A stretch of 64,000 nucleotides of DNA from Myxacorys almedinensis A (lineage in GTDB: Bacteria > Cyanobacteriota > Cyanobacteriia > Leptolyngbyales > Leptolyngbyaceae), in the NCBI RefSeq assembly GCF_010091945.1, contig NZ_WVIE01000008.1, forward strand, positions 62,001-126,000, given 5' to 3'. The first letter of the stretch is position 1; every line of letters starts with the position of its first letter. Shown piece by piece: positions 1 through 7,411 of this stretch. The translations under genes were made by a program, and so were the position numbers. Under the pieces are notes generated by a model. That model ran no database searches, was not told the origin of the DNA, and saw only the letters and a program-made list of their open reading frames with translations.

Positions 1-1
1 T

Positions 2-511
2 GAGCGAACGGCGCAGGGAGAAGTCATGATTATGCCACCTGCTTTTTCGGATACAGGTAATCGAAACGTGAAGATTAGTCAGCAAGTGGCTAACTGGGCA
101 GCACAAGATGAAACAGGCGAAGCCTTTGACTCTAGTACCGGGTTTACCCTGCCCAATGGCGCAATGCGATCGCCCGATACCTCTTGGATTCGCCTAGAGC
201 GATGGAATGCGCTCACCGACGAGCAAAAAGCATCATTTGCGCCAATTTGCCCTGATTTTGTGATCGAGTTGTGGTCTGCCAGTGATGCATTAAGCAGGCT
301 ACAAGCCAAGATGCAGGGATATAGCAAGGATGGCGCTGTTTTAGAATTCTTAATCGATCTCAGAGAGATATCTGCTGAAGCAGATCGCAAAAATGTTACG
401 GTTCACGTCTATCGTCCCGGTCGAACCCCTGAAATTTTGGAGAACCCTGAAGCGGTAAGTGGTGATCCCGAATTACCAGGGTTTAGGCTGCGAATGGCAA
501 AGATTTGCTAA
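2..511 (+). CDS. Uma2 family (DUF820) endonuclease, 5'-truncated by window edge
   Basis: This is the C-terminal part of a Uma2/DUF820 protein, a PD-(D/E)XK nuclease-like family that is strongly expanded in cyanobacteria and often linked to mobile DNA. The frame is open to the first base of the window and reads ERTAQGEVMIMPP before the first ATG at 26. That is the conserved family segment (E-R-T-x-x-G-E-x-x-x-M-P-P), so the true start lies upstream and the ATG at 26 is internal. The core follows: SPDTSWI, then APDFVIELWS with the acidic catalytic-type residues, and a C-terminal LPGFRLRM close to the usual LPGF ending. The cellular role of the family is not well established. Confidence 0.85.
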   Translation, partial: ERTAQGEVMIMPPAFSDTGNRNVKISQQVANWAAQDETGEAFDSSTGFTLPNGAMRSPDTSWIRLERWNALTDEQKASFAPICPDFVIELWSASDALSRLQAKMQGYSKDGAVLEFLIDLREISAEADRKNVTVHVYRPGRTPEILENPEAVSGDPELPGFRLRMAKIC

Positions 512-730
512 GGCATAGCCGCCGCGCTCAACTCATACTTCAACTTATTTCAACTTATATAGTCCAGCCCGTTACTTAGATCCATACTCAAATTCCTACT
601 TGAGAGCATAGAAATGTCTAACCTTTCCTAAAGGCCACTATCTGGGTTTGGTTTACCTGCGCTCTGCCTTTTGAATTTAAGATTGAGAATTAATTGCATT
701 TACAGTATGGTTTGAACGAGTACGGAAGTC

Positions 731-880
731 ATACCAAATTGATTTTCCACTGCGACAGATCCTCGACCCCCCTGCCTACGGCATCCCCCCTGGGTCAGGA
801 GGGACTTTCCGGCTCCTCTCCTGAATAAGGAGGATTGGGAGAGATCGCACATCTGTAGCATTTACAGATTAATTTAGTAT
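731..880 (+). repeat. MITE-like interspersed element, copy 1
   Basis: About 150 bp. It starts ATACCAAATTGATTT and ends AGATTAATTTAGTAT, which form imperfect terminal inverted repeats (12 of 15 positions). The interior is C/G-run rich and can fold on itself. A second copy in the same orientation lies at 21329-21479 and is similar end to end. It has no coding capacity. Here it ends 33 bp before the araC-type start at 914, so it probably forms part of that gene's 5' region. No clear target-site duplication is visible. Confidence 0.75.
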
Positions 881-913
881 CACTCGTCAGATTACTGCTC
901 TCGCCTAAACACA

Positions 914-1957
914 ATGACCATTACCCTTTCGCAGCAAGACTATTGGGATCTCGTTTACTCAATGGACGAAACGGATGCTCTTTCAAATCAACACGAGCAA
1001 CAGCCTGAAAGCCAAAAAACTGATAGCCAATCAGCCGATCATGACACGACTTGGAGATCTCACAATCCGCTTAGGAAAGGCTATTATCGGGAAATTCAAA
1101 TCCGCGATGGATTAGACCTCGCGATCGCAGATGAGTGTTTTCACACCGATTTGATCATTACTAGCTGCGATCGCGATCATCCCCTGGAACTAAACTACAC
1201 CCTGGTCGGCGTAGAATCCTCGAATCTGAACTCTACCCATGCAGGACAACACGCCTTCTATGGTAGCGGCATGGCTCCTGGTGAAGCTCTAAACGTGGTT
1301 GCAAATCAGCGTAGCCTTTGCATCAGCATTCACATTGAGCCAGCACTTTTCTGTCAATGGGCAGCGGGTTCTCCTGAGCAACTTCCCGATCAGATCCGCC
1401 ATTGGGTGAAACCATCTGATCAAATCTATTACATCCAGGTGAGCAAGACTACAACAGCCATGCAGACTGCCCTCCAGCAGATTTTACAGTGCCCGTTTCA
1501 GGGGTTAACCCAACGCCTCTATTTAGAGAGCAAAGTGTGGGAATTGATGGCATTACAACTTGCCCACACCTTAGAGCCAGAGGGTGCCAATCCGAAGGCT
1601 AAACCGCTTAAACCTGAGGATGTAGAGCGAATTCACTATGCTAAAGAAGTGCTGGTGGCGCGCCTCGATCAACCCCCTTCGTTAATTGAGTTAGCCCGGT
1701 TAGTGGGGATTAACGATTGCAAGCTAAAGGTTGGGTTTCGGCAGGTGTTTGGCACAACAGTGTTTAGCTATTTGCACGACTGTCGCATGACGCGATCGCG
1801 CCAGTTGTTAGACGCAGGTGAGTTGACGGTTGCTGAAGCGGCAAAGGCAGTTGGGTTTGCCAACCGCAGCCATTTTGCGATCGCGTTTCGTAAAAAATTT
1901 GGGGTCAATCCCAGAACCTATCGTCAAGAAATGCTGAACTCGTGCAGAGTCGGTTGA
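914..1957 (+). CDS. AraC family transcriptional regulator (PchR-like), siderophore module 1
   Basis: A 347-residue AraC/XylS regulator. The N-terminal two thirds (from GYYREIQIRDGLDLAI) resemble the effector domain of PchR-type siderophore-sensing regulators. The C-terminal ~100 residues hold two HTH units (PPSLIELARLVGINDCKLKVGF and LTVAEAAKAVGFANRSHFAIAFRKKFG-type sequence) ending in the family signature F-G-x-N-P-R-x-Y-R. It lies directly upstream of a TonB-dependent siderophore receptor in the same orientation. Such regulators usually activate the adjacent receptor when the ferri-siderophore is present. Tandem 21-bp repeats just downstream (1961-2002) are its probable operator. It is clearly paralogous to the protein at 6301-7290. 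Confidence 0.93.
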   Translation: MTITLSQQDYWDLVYSMDETDALSNQHEQQPESQKTDSQSADHDTTWRSHNPLRKGYYREIQIRDGLDLAIADECFHTDLIITSCDRDHPLELNYTLVGVESSNLNSTHAGQHAFYGSGMAPGEALNVVANQRSLCISIHIEPALFCQWAAGSPEQLPDQIRHWVKPSDQIYYIQVSKTTTAMQTALQQILQCPFQGLTQRLYLESKVWELMALQLAHTLEPEGANPKAKPLKPEDVERIHYAKEVLVARLDQPPSLIELARLVGINDCKLKVGFRQVFGTTVFSYLHDCRMTRSRQLLDAGELTVAEAAKAVGFANRSHFAIAFRKKFGVNPRTYRQEMLNSCRVG

Positions 1958-1960
1958 GCC

Positions 1961-2002
1961 AAAAAACTCCGACTACCGTTCAAAAAACTCCGTTCACCGT
2001 TC
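1961..2002 (+). promoter_or_regulatory. Two tandem 21-bp direct repeats, probable AraC operator of receptor 1
   Basis: Two abutting 21-bp units, each beginning AAAAAACTCCG and ending ACCGTTC, match at 18 of 21 positions. Two helical turns is the classic spacing of AraC half-sites bound by a dimer. They end about 31 bp before a -10-like GATAAT (2033-2038), so a bound activator would touch the -35 region. An equivalent pair sits at 7289-7330 in module 2. Binding is inferred. Confidence 0.6.
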
Positions 2003-2032
2003 ACCGCGATCGCCCAAACTGCTTCTCTCTCT

Positions 2033-2060
2033 GATAATCTTCTTGAGAATAATTCTGATC
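2033..2060 (+). promoter_or_regulatory. -10-like GATAAT followed by Fur-like box, receptor 1 promoter
   Basis: GATAAT at 2033-2038 is followed by CTTGAGAATAATTCTGAT (2042-2059), whose centre AGAATAATTCT is a perfect 5-1-5 palindrome and resembles AT-rich Fur boxes. The 23-bp stretch 2038-2060 matches 7364-7386 upstream of the second receptor at 20 of 23 positions. Iron repression by Fur plus AraC activation is the inferred logic. Confidence 0.5.
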
Positions 2061-2131
2061 TAAACATCAGTGTCAACCATTCCGAAAGTTAATGGTTGAG
2101 GGGTAGTAGGTTGTTAATGGTGTGTGGAGCA

Positions 2132-4738
2132 ATGATATATCACGTACAGCGATTGATGTTTTTGGCGGGGATGATCGTGCTGCTGATCTCTCCATCTGTT
2201 GGGGCAGAAACAAAGGGGGCTGAGGTCAGCGAAACAGTGGAAATGGGCAGACGTGAAAGGAACCCCCGTCCTTCATCGGTTAAGGTTGCGCCTCCTGCCG
2301 CTCTCAACCCTCCTAGTGCTAACATTTCTACCCTAAAAGACTGGGAGCAACCTGCAACCAGTGTCAAGCAGTGGGTGTCGCAGATCCAAGCGCAGCAGAA
2401 CACCCAGGCATTCGTTCAAATTACAGGAGTGCAGGTCAATCCCTCCGAACGGGGTTTAGAGGTCGTGCTGCAAACCACTGACAATTTGGCAACGCCTGCA
2501 ACTTCAGTCGTTGGTAATGCTCTCGTTGCTGATATTCCCAATGCAGTGCTGGCACTGCCTAATGGCAATGAGTTTCGGGCAACCCAACCGTTTGAAGGCA
2601 TTGACAGTGTAACGGTGACTCAGGTGAATGCAACCAGCGTTCGGGTGAGTGTGACGGGGAACAATGCGACTCCAACCGCAGATGTCACCCTGAGGGTCGG
2701 TGAGTTGGCTTATCGCCTTAACCCAGACGATGGGGAGCTAGATGAGGAAATTGTAGTCACGGGCGAGCAGAGCGACGGCTACAACCCTTCCAACTCTAGT
2801 ACGGCTACAGGGATCGATACGCCGCTCCGCGATATCCCTCTGTCGATTCAGGTCGTCCCGCAAGAAGTTATTGAAGACCGTAACGTTACCGAATTAGGAA
2901 CTGCATTAGAAACTGTAGGGGGTGTTGTTTCCTCTGGTGGCAGAGGCACAAGCGTTTTTGGACCAGGGTTTCTAGTTCGAGGCTTTAGAGCCGGTGAGAG
3001 CGTTTTTCGAGACGGGATTAGTTACTTCTCGTTAGCCCCTTTAAGTACAAACGATATCGAAAGCGTTGAGGTGCTAAAAGGTCCTGCCTCAGTGCTGTTT
3101 GGTCAAGGAGAACCGGGTGGCATTATCAATCTGGTTTCTAAGAAGCCATTACGTGAGCCGTTTTATTCGGCATCTTTTAGCGCCGGAAGTTTTAGTACGT
3201 ACCGAGGCGATGTAGACCTTTCTGGGCCTTTGAATGACTCTAAGGCAGTGAGGTATCGCTTAAACCTATCCTATGAAAACTACGGGAGCTTCCGCGACTT
3301 TGTGGATGGAGAACGATTTATTGCTTCTCCTAGCCTGACTTGGGATATTGGTGAAAACACCTCAATTAATTTTTACGGTCAATATTCTACTAACCGGGAA
3401 ACCATAGATGAAGGGATAGTCGCCTTTGGAAATGGCATCGCTAATCTCCCTCGCGATCGCTTTTTAGGAGAAGATTTTGGTGAATTTAAACAACAGCAGT
3501 TTAATCTGGGCTATCGATTAGATCATAGGTTTAGCGAGAATTTGTCTGTCAGGCATGCGCTGCAATATACCCAATACAAGCCTGAACGATTTGCACCTTT
3601 GTTTGATTCGCTGGATGAAGACACGGGGGAACTCTCTCGTTTTGAATATTTTGCTGGTGGCACTTACCGTCGATTCTTTACCAACGCCGAGGTGATTGGT
3701 AAATTTAGTACGGGTTCGATTCAGCACCAAATTTTATTTGGAACTGAATATCGTCGCGATACAGAAAGTCCGAGCTTCCAGTTCAGCAATCTCTATGCGC
3801 CAATCAATATTTTCAACCCCGTTTATACCAGAGTTCCCTTCGCAATTGCTCCAGAATTTTTCCGGGATGACAAGGTGAATACGATCGGGATTTACCTCCA
3901 AGATCAAATCGAGCTATTACCCAACCTGAAAGTATTGGCAGGAATTCGTTACGATTATGTCGATCAATTCCGTACCACACAAAACTTAGGCGAAGCAAGA
4001 GAAGAATTTGAGCTAACAGACAGTGCTTTCACGCCCCGATTTGGCATCGTTTATCAACCGATTCAACCGATATCCCTTTATGCCTCTTACACGACCTCGT
4101 TTAACCCATCGTTTGGGACAAATCGTAATGATGATGGTTCGACCTTTGAACCCGAAACAGGGCGGCAGTTTGAAGTTGGCGTGAAAGCAGACTTGGCGGA
4201 GCAACTTAGTCTGACGTTTGCCGCTTTCGATATTCGCAAACAAAATGTAACGACGCCCGATCCTGGGAATCCTGCTTTCTCTCTTCAAACCGGAGAAGTC
4301 ACTAGTCGTGGGATTGAACTCGGTTTAGGGGGAGAAGTATTGCCAGGCTGGAACATCACCGCCGCCTATACCTACCTCGATGCCTTTGTTAGTGAAGATA
4401 ATACAGACATTGTTGGTAATAAGCTGGCGAATGTCCCTGAAAATCAGGTGAGCCTTTGGACGACCTACGAAATTCAACAAGGCAATCTGAGAGGATTTGG
4501 ATTGGGTTTAGGATTCTTTTTTGTGGGTGAACGCCCAGGGAATCTGGATAATACGTTTACGGTGCCTAGCTATTTCCGCACTGATGCGGCACTCTTCTAC
4601 CGACGTGATAATTGGCGTGCCCAGTTGAACATCCAAAACCTGTTCAATATTGCCTATTTCTCTTCGTCGGATGAGTTTCTGGGAGTTATTCCTGGTGCGC
4701 CGTTTAGCGTAATAGGAAAAATTTCTGTGGATTTTTAA
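2132..4738 (+). CDS. TonB-dependent siderophore receptor with AMIN domain (receptor 1)
   Basis: An outer-membrane ferri-siderophore receptor. From the chosen ATG it has a signal peptide, a Pro-rich linker, an AMIN domain (from FVQITGVQVNPSE to about the end of TVTQVNATSVRVSVTGN), a TonB-box-like EEIVVTGE, a plug domain (DTPLRDIPLSIQVVPQEV...VLKGPASVLFGQGEPGGIINL) and a ~530-residue beta barrel ending in phenylalanine (GKISVDF). The AMIN-TonB receptor fusion is typical of cyanobacteria. The frame is open from a TTG at 2096, but ATG 2132 is preferred because the sequence TGGTGTGTGG...ATG is conserved upstream of the paralogue's ATG at 7412; ATG 2117 is possible. Partners are the lipoprotein at 4787 and the FecCD/E importer at 14014-16873. 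Confidence 0.95.
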   Translation: MIYHVQRLMFLAGMIVLLISPSVGAETKGAEVSETVEMGRRERNPRPSSVKVAPPAALNPPSANISTLKDWEQPATSVKQWVSQIQAQQNTQAFVQITGVQVNPSERGLEVVLQTTDNLATPATSVVGNALVADIPNAVLALPNGNEFRATQPFEGIDSVTVTQVNATSVRVSVTGNNATPTADVTLRVGELAYRLNPDDGELDEEIVVTGEQSDGYNPSNSSTATGIDTPLRDIPLSIQVVPQEVIEDRNVTELGTALETVGGVVSSGGRGTSVFGPGFLVRGFRAGESVFRDGISYFSLAPLSTNDIESVEVLKGPASVLFGQGEPGGIINLVSKKPLREPFYSASFSAGSFSTYRGDVDLSGPLNDSKAVRYRLNLSYENYGSFRDFVDGERFIASPSLTWDIGENTSINFYGQYSTNRETIDEGIVAFGNGIANLPRDRFLGEDFGEFKQQQFNLGYRLDHRFSENLSVRHALQYTQYKPERFAPLFDSLDEDTGELSRFEYFAGGTYRRFFTNAEVIGKFSTGSIQHQILFGTEYRRDTESPSFQFSNLYAPINIFNPVYTRVPFAIAPEFFRDDKVNTIGIYLQDQIELLPNLKVLAGIRYDYVDQFRTTQNLGEAREEFELTDSAFTPRFGIVYQPIQPISLYASYTTSFNPSFGTNRNDDGSTFEPETGRQFEVGVKADLAEQLSLTFAAFDIRKQNVTTPDPGNPAFSLQTGEVTSRGIELGLGGEVLPGWNITAAYTYLDAFVSEDNTDIVGNKLANVPENQVSLWTTYEIQQGNLRGFGLGLGFFFVGERPGNLDNTFTVPSYFRTDAALFYRRDNWRAQLNIQNLFNIAYFSSSDEFLGVIPGAPFSVIGKISVDF

Positions 4739-4786
4739 GGGGCTAATATCGTTTACGGTGGAATCGGCAACTTGGCAAGAAGGTTT

Positions 4787-5785
4787 ATGACTCGACAACG
4801 CTTTCGCGGGCTGATCTTGACGACACTGCTCCTGTTTACCCTAGGGCTAACGGTGGCATGTCGCTCTGGGTCTAACTCAGTTGTTCAAACGACGTGCTAT
4901 CAGGTAAAACACGCCGCAGGAACTAGCTGTGTGCCTAACACAATTGAACGGCTCGTCACGTTGGATGGTGTCTCGCTTGAATATGCGATCGCACTTGGAC
5001 TTAAACCTGTAGGTGCTGCGTGGAACGAAGGTTTTTCATCCCACCTGCAAGATCAGTTAGCGAATGTCGAGAATATTGGGCAAGCAGGCGAACCAAATTT
5101 AGAACGGGTGCTTGCCCTGAAACCCGATTTGATTTTGGGTCTCGACTCTCAGCAAACGCTCTATGCTCAAGCTTCGCAAATTGCGCCAACGGTGCTGCTG
5201 AAATTTGAGCACAGTGGACAGTGGAAAGACGTGTTTCAGACATTTAGCAAAGCCCTCAATCGAGACGCGATCGCGCAACAGGTGATGGCTAACTATAACC
5301 GTCGCCTGCAAGACTTTAAGAACCGCCCACGGGCAAAGGCAACCCCTGCAAACAAACCGCTTCCCTCACCCCCTGAAGTTTCGGTGGTGCGAATCTATCC
5401 AGACAGCATCAATCTCTATCTTCGCGATTCATTTTGCGGCACAATTTTACAGGATGCGGGACTCGCTCGACCTGCTGCCCAAGATATTGGTGCCTCAGAA
5501 GCAAAGAGCCTATTTGATAACCAAATTCAAGTTTCAATTAGTCTAGAGCGGATCGATCAAGCCGATGGGGATATTATGTTTATCTGGACATCCGAGAATA
5601 CAACTCAAGGGAATCAAACCACCCAGAAAAAATTGGCAGAACTGCGGTCAAATTCCCTTTGGCAAAGCTTAAATGCGACGCAACAAGAGCGAGTTTATTT
5701 TGTGCCTAGCTACTGGATTGGCAGTGGCCCGATCGCAGCAAATGCGGTGATTGATGATCTGTTCAACTACATCAAGGAACAATAA
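4787..5785 (+). CDS. Iron-siderophore ABC transporter substrate-binding lipoprotein (module 1)
   Basis: A FecB/FhuD-like class III solute-binding protein of 332 residues. ATG 4787 is chosen because AAGAAGG lies 4 bp upstream and it gives a lipoprotein signal (MTRQRFRGL, hydrophobic core, lipobox LTVAC); the frame is open from a TTG at 4772. The fold shows ERLVTLDGVSLEYAIALGLKPVG, then PNLERVLALKPDLILG, and a C-terminal YFVPSYWIGSGPIAANAVIDDLF, all family hallmarks. It starts 48 bp after the receptor and is probably cotranscribed with it. It would deliver the ferri-siderophore to the permeases encoded from 14014. Confidence 0.93.
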   Translation: MTRQRFRGLILTTLLLFTLGLTVACRSGSNSVVQTTCYQVKHAAGTSCVPNTIERLVTLDGVSLEYAIALGLKPVGAAWNEGFSSHLQDQLANVENIGQAGEPNLERVLALKPDLILGLDSQQTLYAQASQIAPTVLLKFEHSGQWKDVFQTFSKALNRDAIAQQVMANYNRRLQDFKNRPRAKATPANKPLPSPPEVSVVRIYPDSINLYLRDSFCGTILQDAGLARPAAQDIGASEAKSLFDNQIQVSISLERIDQADGDIMFIWTSENTTQGNQTTQKKLAELRSNSLWQSLNATQQERVYFVPSYWIGSGPIAANAVIDDLFNYIKEQ

Positions 5786-5790
5786 TTTCA

Positions 5791-6183
5791 ATGGCGAATC
5801 ATATTCTAGTTGTGTGTGAGCATTGCGGATTTTCAGCCGATCAAGATCAGCATGAAGGACTATCTGGTGGGACTCATTTGCTCAAGCAATTGATGCCATT
5901 GTACGAGAACTGGTCAAGGAAATCAGAACTTGACATTCAAACAGTGGGGTGTTTGTGTGCGTGCGAGCGCCCCTGCGCGATCGCACTTGCCGGAACTGCT
6001 AAAATCACCTACCTGTTTGGTGATTTGCCCCCGCTAAACTGTGCCGCTGATCTGCTCACCTTGAGCGAACTCTACATCGACAGTGAAGACGGCTATATTT
6101 TGCCAGCCCATCTACCCAAATTGCTCAGATCGCGGCGATTTGCCCGGATTCCACCTGCACCAGGGGCGAGTGCTCTTGCTTAA
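5791..6183 (+). CDS. DUF1636 family metal-binding/ferredoxin-like protein
   Basis: A 130-residue DUF1636 protein. Cysteines occur as CEHC near residue 9 and as GCLCACERPC in the middle, a pattern like thioredoxin-fold [2Fe-2S] ferredoxins. The family is commonly found next to cyanobacterial siderophore receptors. It starts 5 bp after the lipoprotein stop, so it is very likely the last gene of the module 1 operon. Iron-sulfur binding and a role in iron release or reduction are inference; the family has no proven function that I can name. Confidence 0.8.
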   Translation: MANHILVVCEHCGFSADQDQHEGLSGGTHLLKQLMPLYENWSRKSELDIQTVGCLCACERPCAIALAGTAKITYLFGDLPPLNCAADLLTLSELYIDSEDGYILPAHLPKLLRSRRFARIPPAPGASALA

Positions 6184-6260
6184 TAGGAGGCTGATCGTGC
6201 TCCTTTGAGCCAATTTCGCCAGTCTCTTCTTGCAATCTGTCTAATAATCAAAGTATTAAT

Positions 6261-6285
6261 AACTAAGAATTATTTTCAATAGTTA
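6261..6285 (+). promoter_or_regulatory. Fur-like imperfect palindrome upstream of araC 2
   Basis: AACTAAGAATTATTTTC followed by AATAGTTA forms an AT-rich inverted repeat with AACTA/TAGTT arms. It resembles the candidate boxes before both receptors and before the FecCD gene. It lies 16 bp before the start at 6301; the AAGGA ribosome-binding site lies in between. Fur binding is inferred. Confidence 0.4.
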
Positions 6286-6300
6286 GGGGATAAGGAAATC

Positions 6301-7290
6301 ATGGCGATCGCCCTCTCTCAATCTGATTACTGGTCACTGTTTCGTGAAACTGAGCCAACTGACCCGGAGCCGGATTCATTCGATATCACGCGGAGTTATC
6401 CAGCTACGTTGGGGCAGGGTTATTACCGAGAAATTCATCTGCGGAATGGTTTAGAACTGGCGATCGCGAACTATCAGCTTCACCAAGATGTGATTGTCGA
6501 AGTTCCCGAACGAGAGCATCCCCTGGAATACGAATTCACAGTGGTTCAAGAGCATCTTAATCAACAAACTTGTTTTAGTTCGGAGCATTACTTTTTTTCA
6601 GGGAGTGGCTTAGCTGACAGCAACATCTGTGAATGGTTGGCAGGATGGCAGGTCTTAGATGTGAGCTTTCACCTAGAGCCAGATCTATTTTGCACCTGGA
6701 TGGGCGATCGCTTAGAGCAAACTTCAGCGCAGGTGAAACAACTGGTGAAAGCCCTTAATCAAGCTCGTTATACGCATGATTCTACTCCTACAGTGGCGAT
6801 GCAAGCGGCGCTGCAACAAATTTTGCACTGTCCCTATACAGGCATCACGCAGCAAATCTATCTCGAAAGTAAGGTCTGGGAACTGATGGCGTTGCACCTT
6901 GAGCAGATGTTGCAAGAATCGCCCTACGACCCTCCTAGTCGGGCACTCAAGCCAGAAGACATTGACCGGATACATCATGCTAAGGAGATTCTGGCACAGC
7001 GGCTTAACGATCCACCGTCGCTCAACGCTTTAGCCCGTCAGGTTGGACTGAATGAATTCACGCTCAAGCAAGGATTCCGTCAGGTCTTTGGGACAACAGT
7101 ATTCGGCTGTTCGCATCATTATCGAATGGAACGTGCTAGAGAATTGCTAGCGGCTGGAAGTCTAAATGTGACGGAAGTTGCCCGTGAAGTTGGGTTTACG
7201 AATCGGGGCTACTTTGCGGCTGCCTTTCGGAAGAAGTTTGGCGTGAATCCGAAAGCCTATTCGCTGGTCGTAAATCAAGAGGTTGGCTAA
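6301..7290 (+). CDS. AraC family transcriptional regulator (PchR-like), siderophore module 2
   Basis: A 329-residue paralogue of the regulator at 914-1957. It shares SQSDYW at the N-terminus, GYYREIHLRNGLELAIANYQ in the sensor part, the linker LYLESKVWELMAL-type segment, and two C-terminal HTH units (PPSLNALARQVGLNEFTLKQGFRQ and LNVTEVAREVGFTNRGYF) ending FGVNPKAY. The start is supported by AAGGA upstream. It should control the receptor at 7412 through the repeats at 7289-7330, whose sequence differs from module 1, so the two regulators probably have separate specificities. Confidence 0.93.
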   Translation: MAIALSQSDYWSLFRETEPTDPEPDSFDITRSYPATLGQGYYREIHLRNGLELAIANYQLHQDVIVEVPEREHPLEYEFTVVQEHLNQQTCFSSEHYFFSGSGLADSNICEWLAGWQVLDVSFHLEPDLFCTWMGDRLEQTSAQVKQLVKALNQARYTHDSTPTVAMQAALQQILHCPYTGITQQIYLESKVWELMALHLEQMLQESPYDPPSRALKPEDIDRIHHAKEILAQRLNDPPSLNALARQVGLNEFTLKQGFRQVFGTTVFGCSHHYRMERARELLAAGSLNVTEVAREVGFTNRGYFAAAFRKKFGVNPKAYSLVVNQEVG

Positions 7291-7330
7291 AAATTCCTGA
7301 TCGAGATCAAAAAATTCCCGATTGGGATCA
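7289..7330 (+). promoter_or_regulatory. Two tandem 21-bp direct repeats, probable AraC operator of receptor 2
   Basis: Two abutting 21-bp units, each beginning AAAAATTCC and ending GGATCA or AGATCA, match at 18 of 21 positions. The first overlaps the araC 2 stop codon. They lie at the same distance from the downstream promoter-like motif as the pair in module 1 (about 31 bp), although the unit sequence differs beyond the shared A-run and TCC core. Confidence 0.6.
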
Positions 7331-7361
7331 AAGCGATCTTCCGCTCTACTGCGTTTCCCGG

Positions 7362-7386
7362 TATCTTCTTGAGAGTAATTATGATT
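7362..7386 (+). promoter_or_regulatory. -10/Fur-like motif, receptor 2 promoter
   Basis: TATCTTCTTGAGAGTAATT and the next few bases correspond to 2038-2060 upstream of receptor 1 (20 of 23 matches over 7364-7386). The conserved block between the AraC-type repeats and the receptor gene is best explained as promoter plus repressor site. Fur binding is inferred. Confidence 0.45.
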
Positions 7387-7411
7387 AAGTCTTTCAAGTG
7401 GTGTGTGGCAG

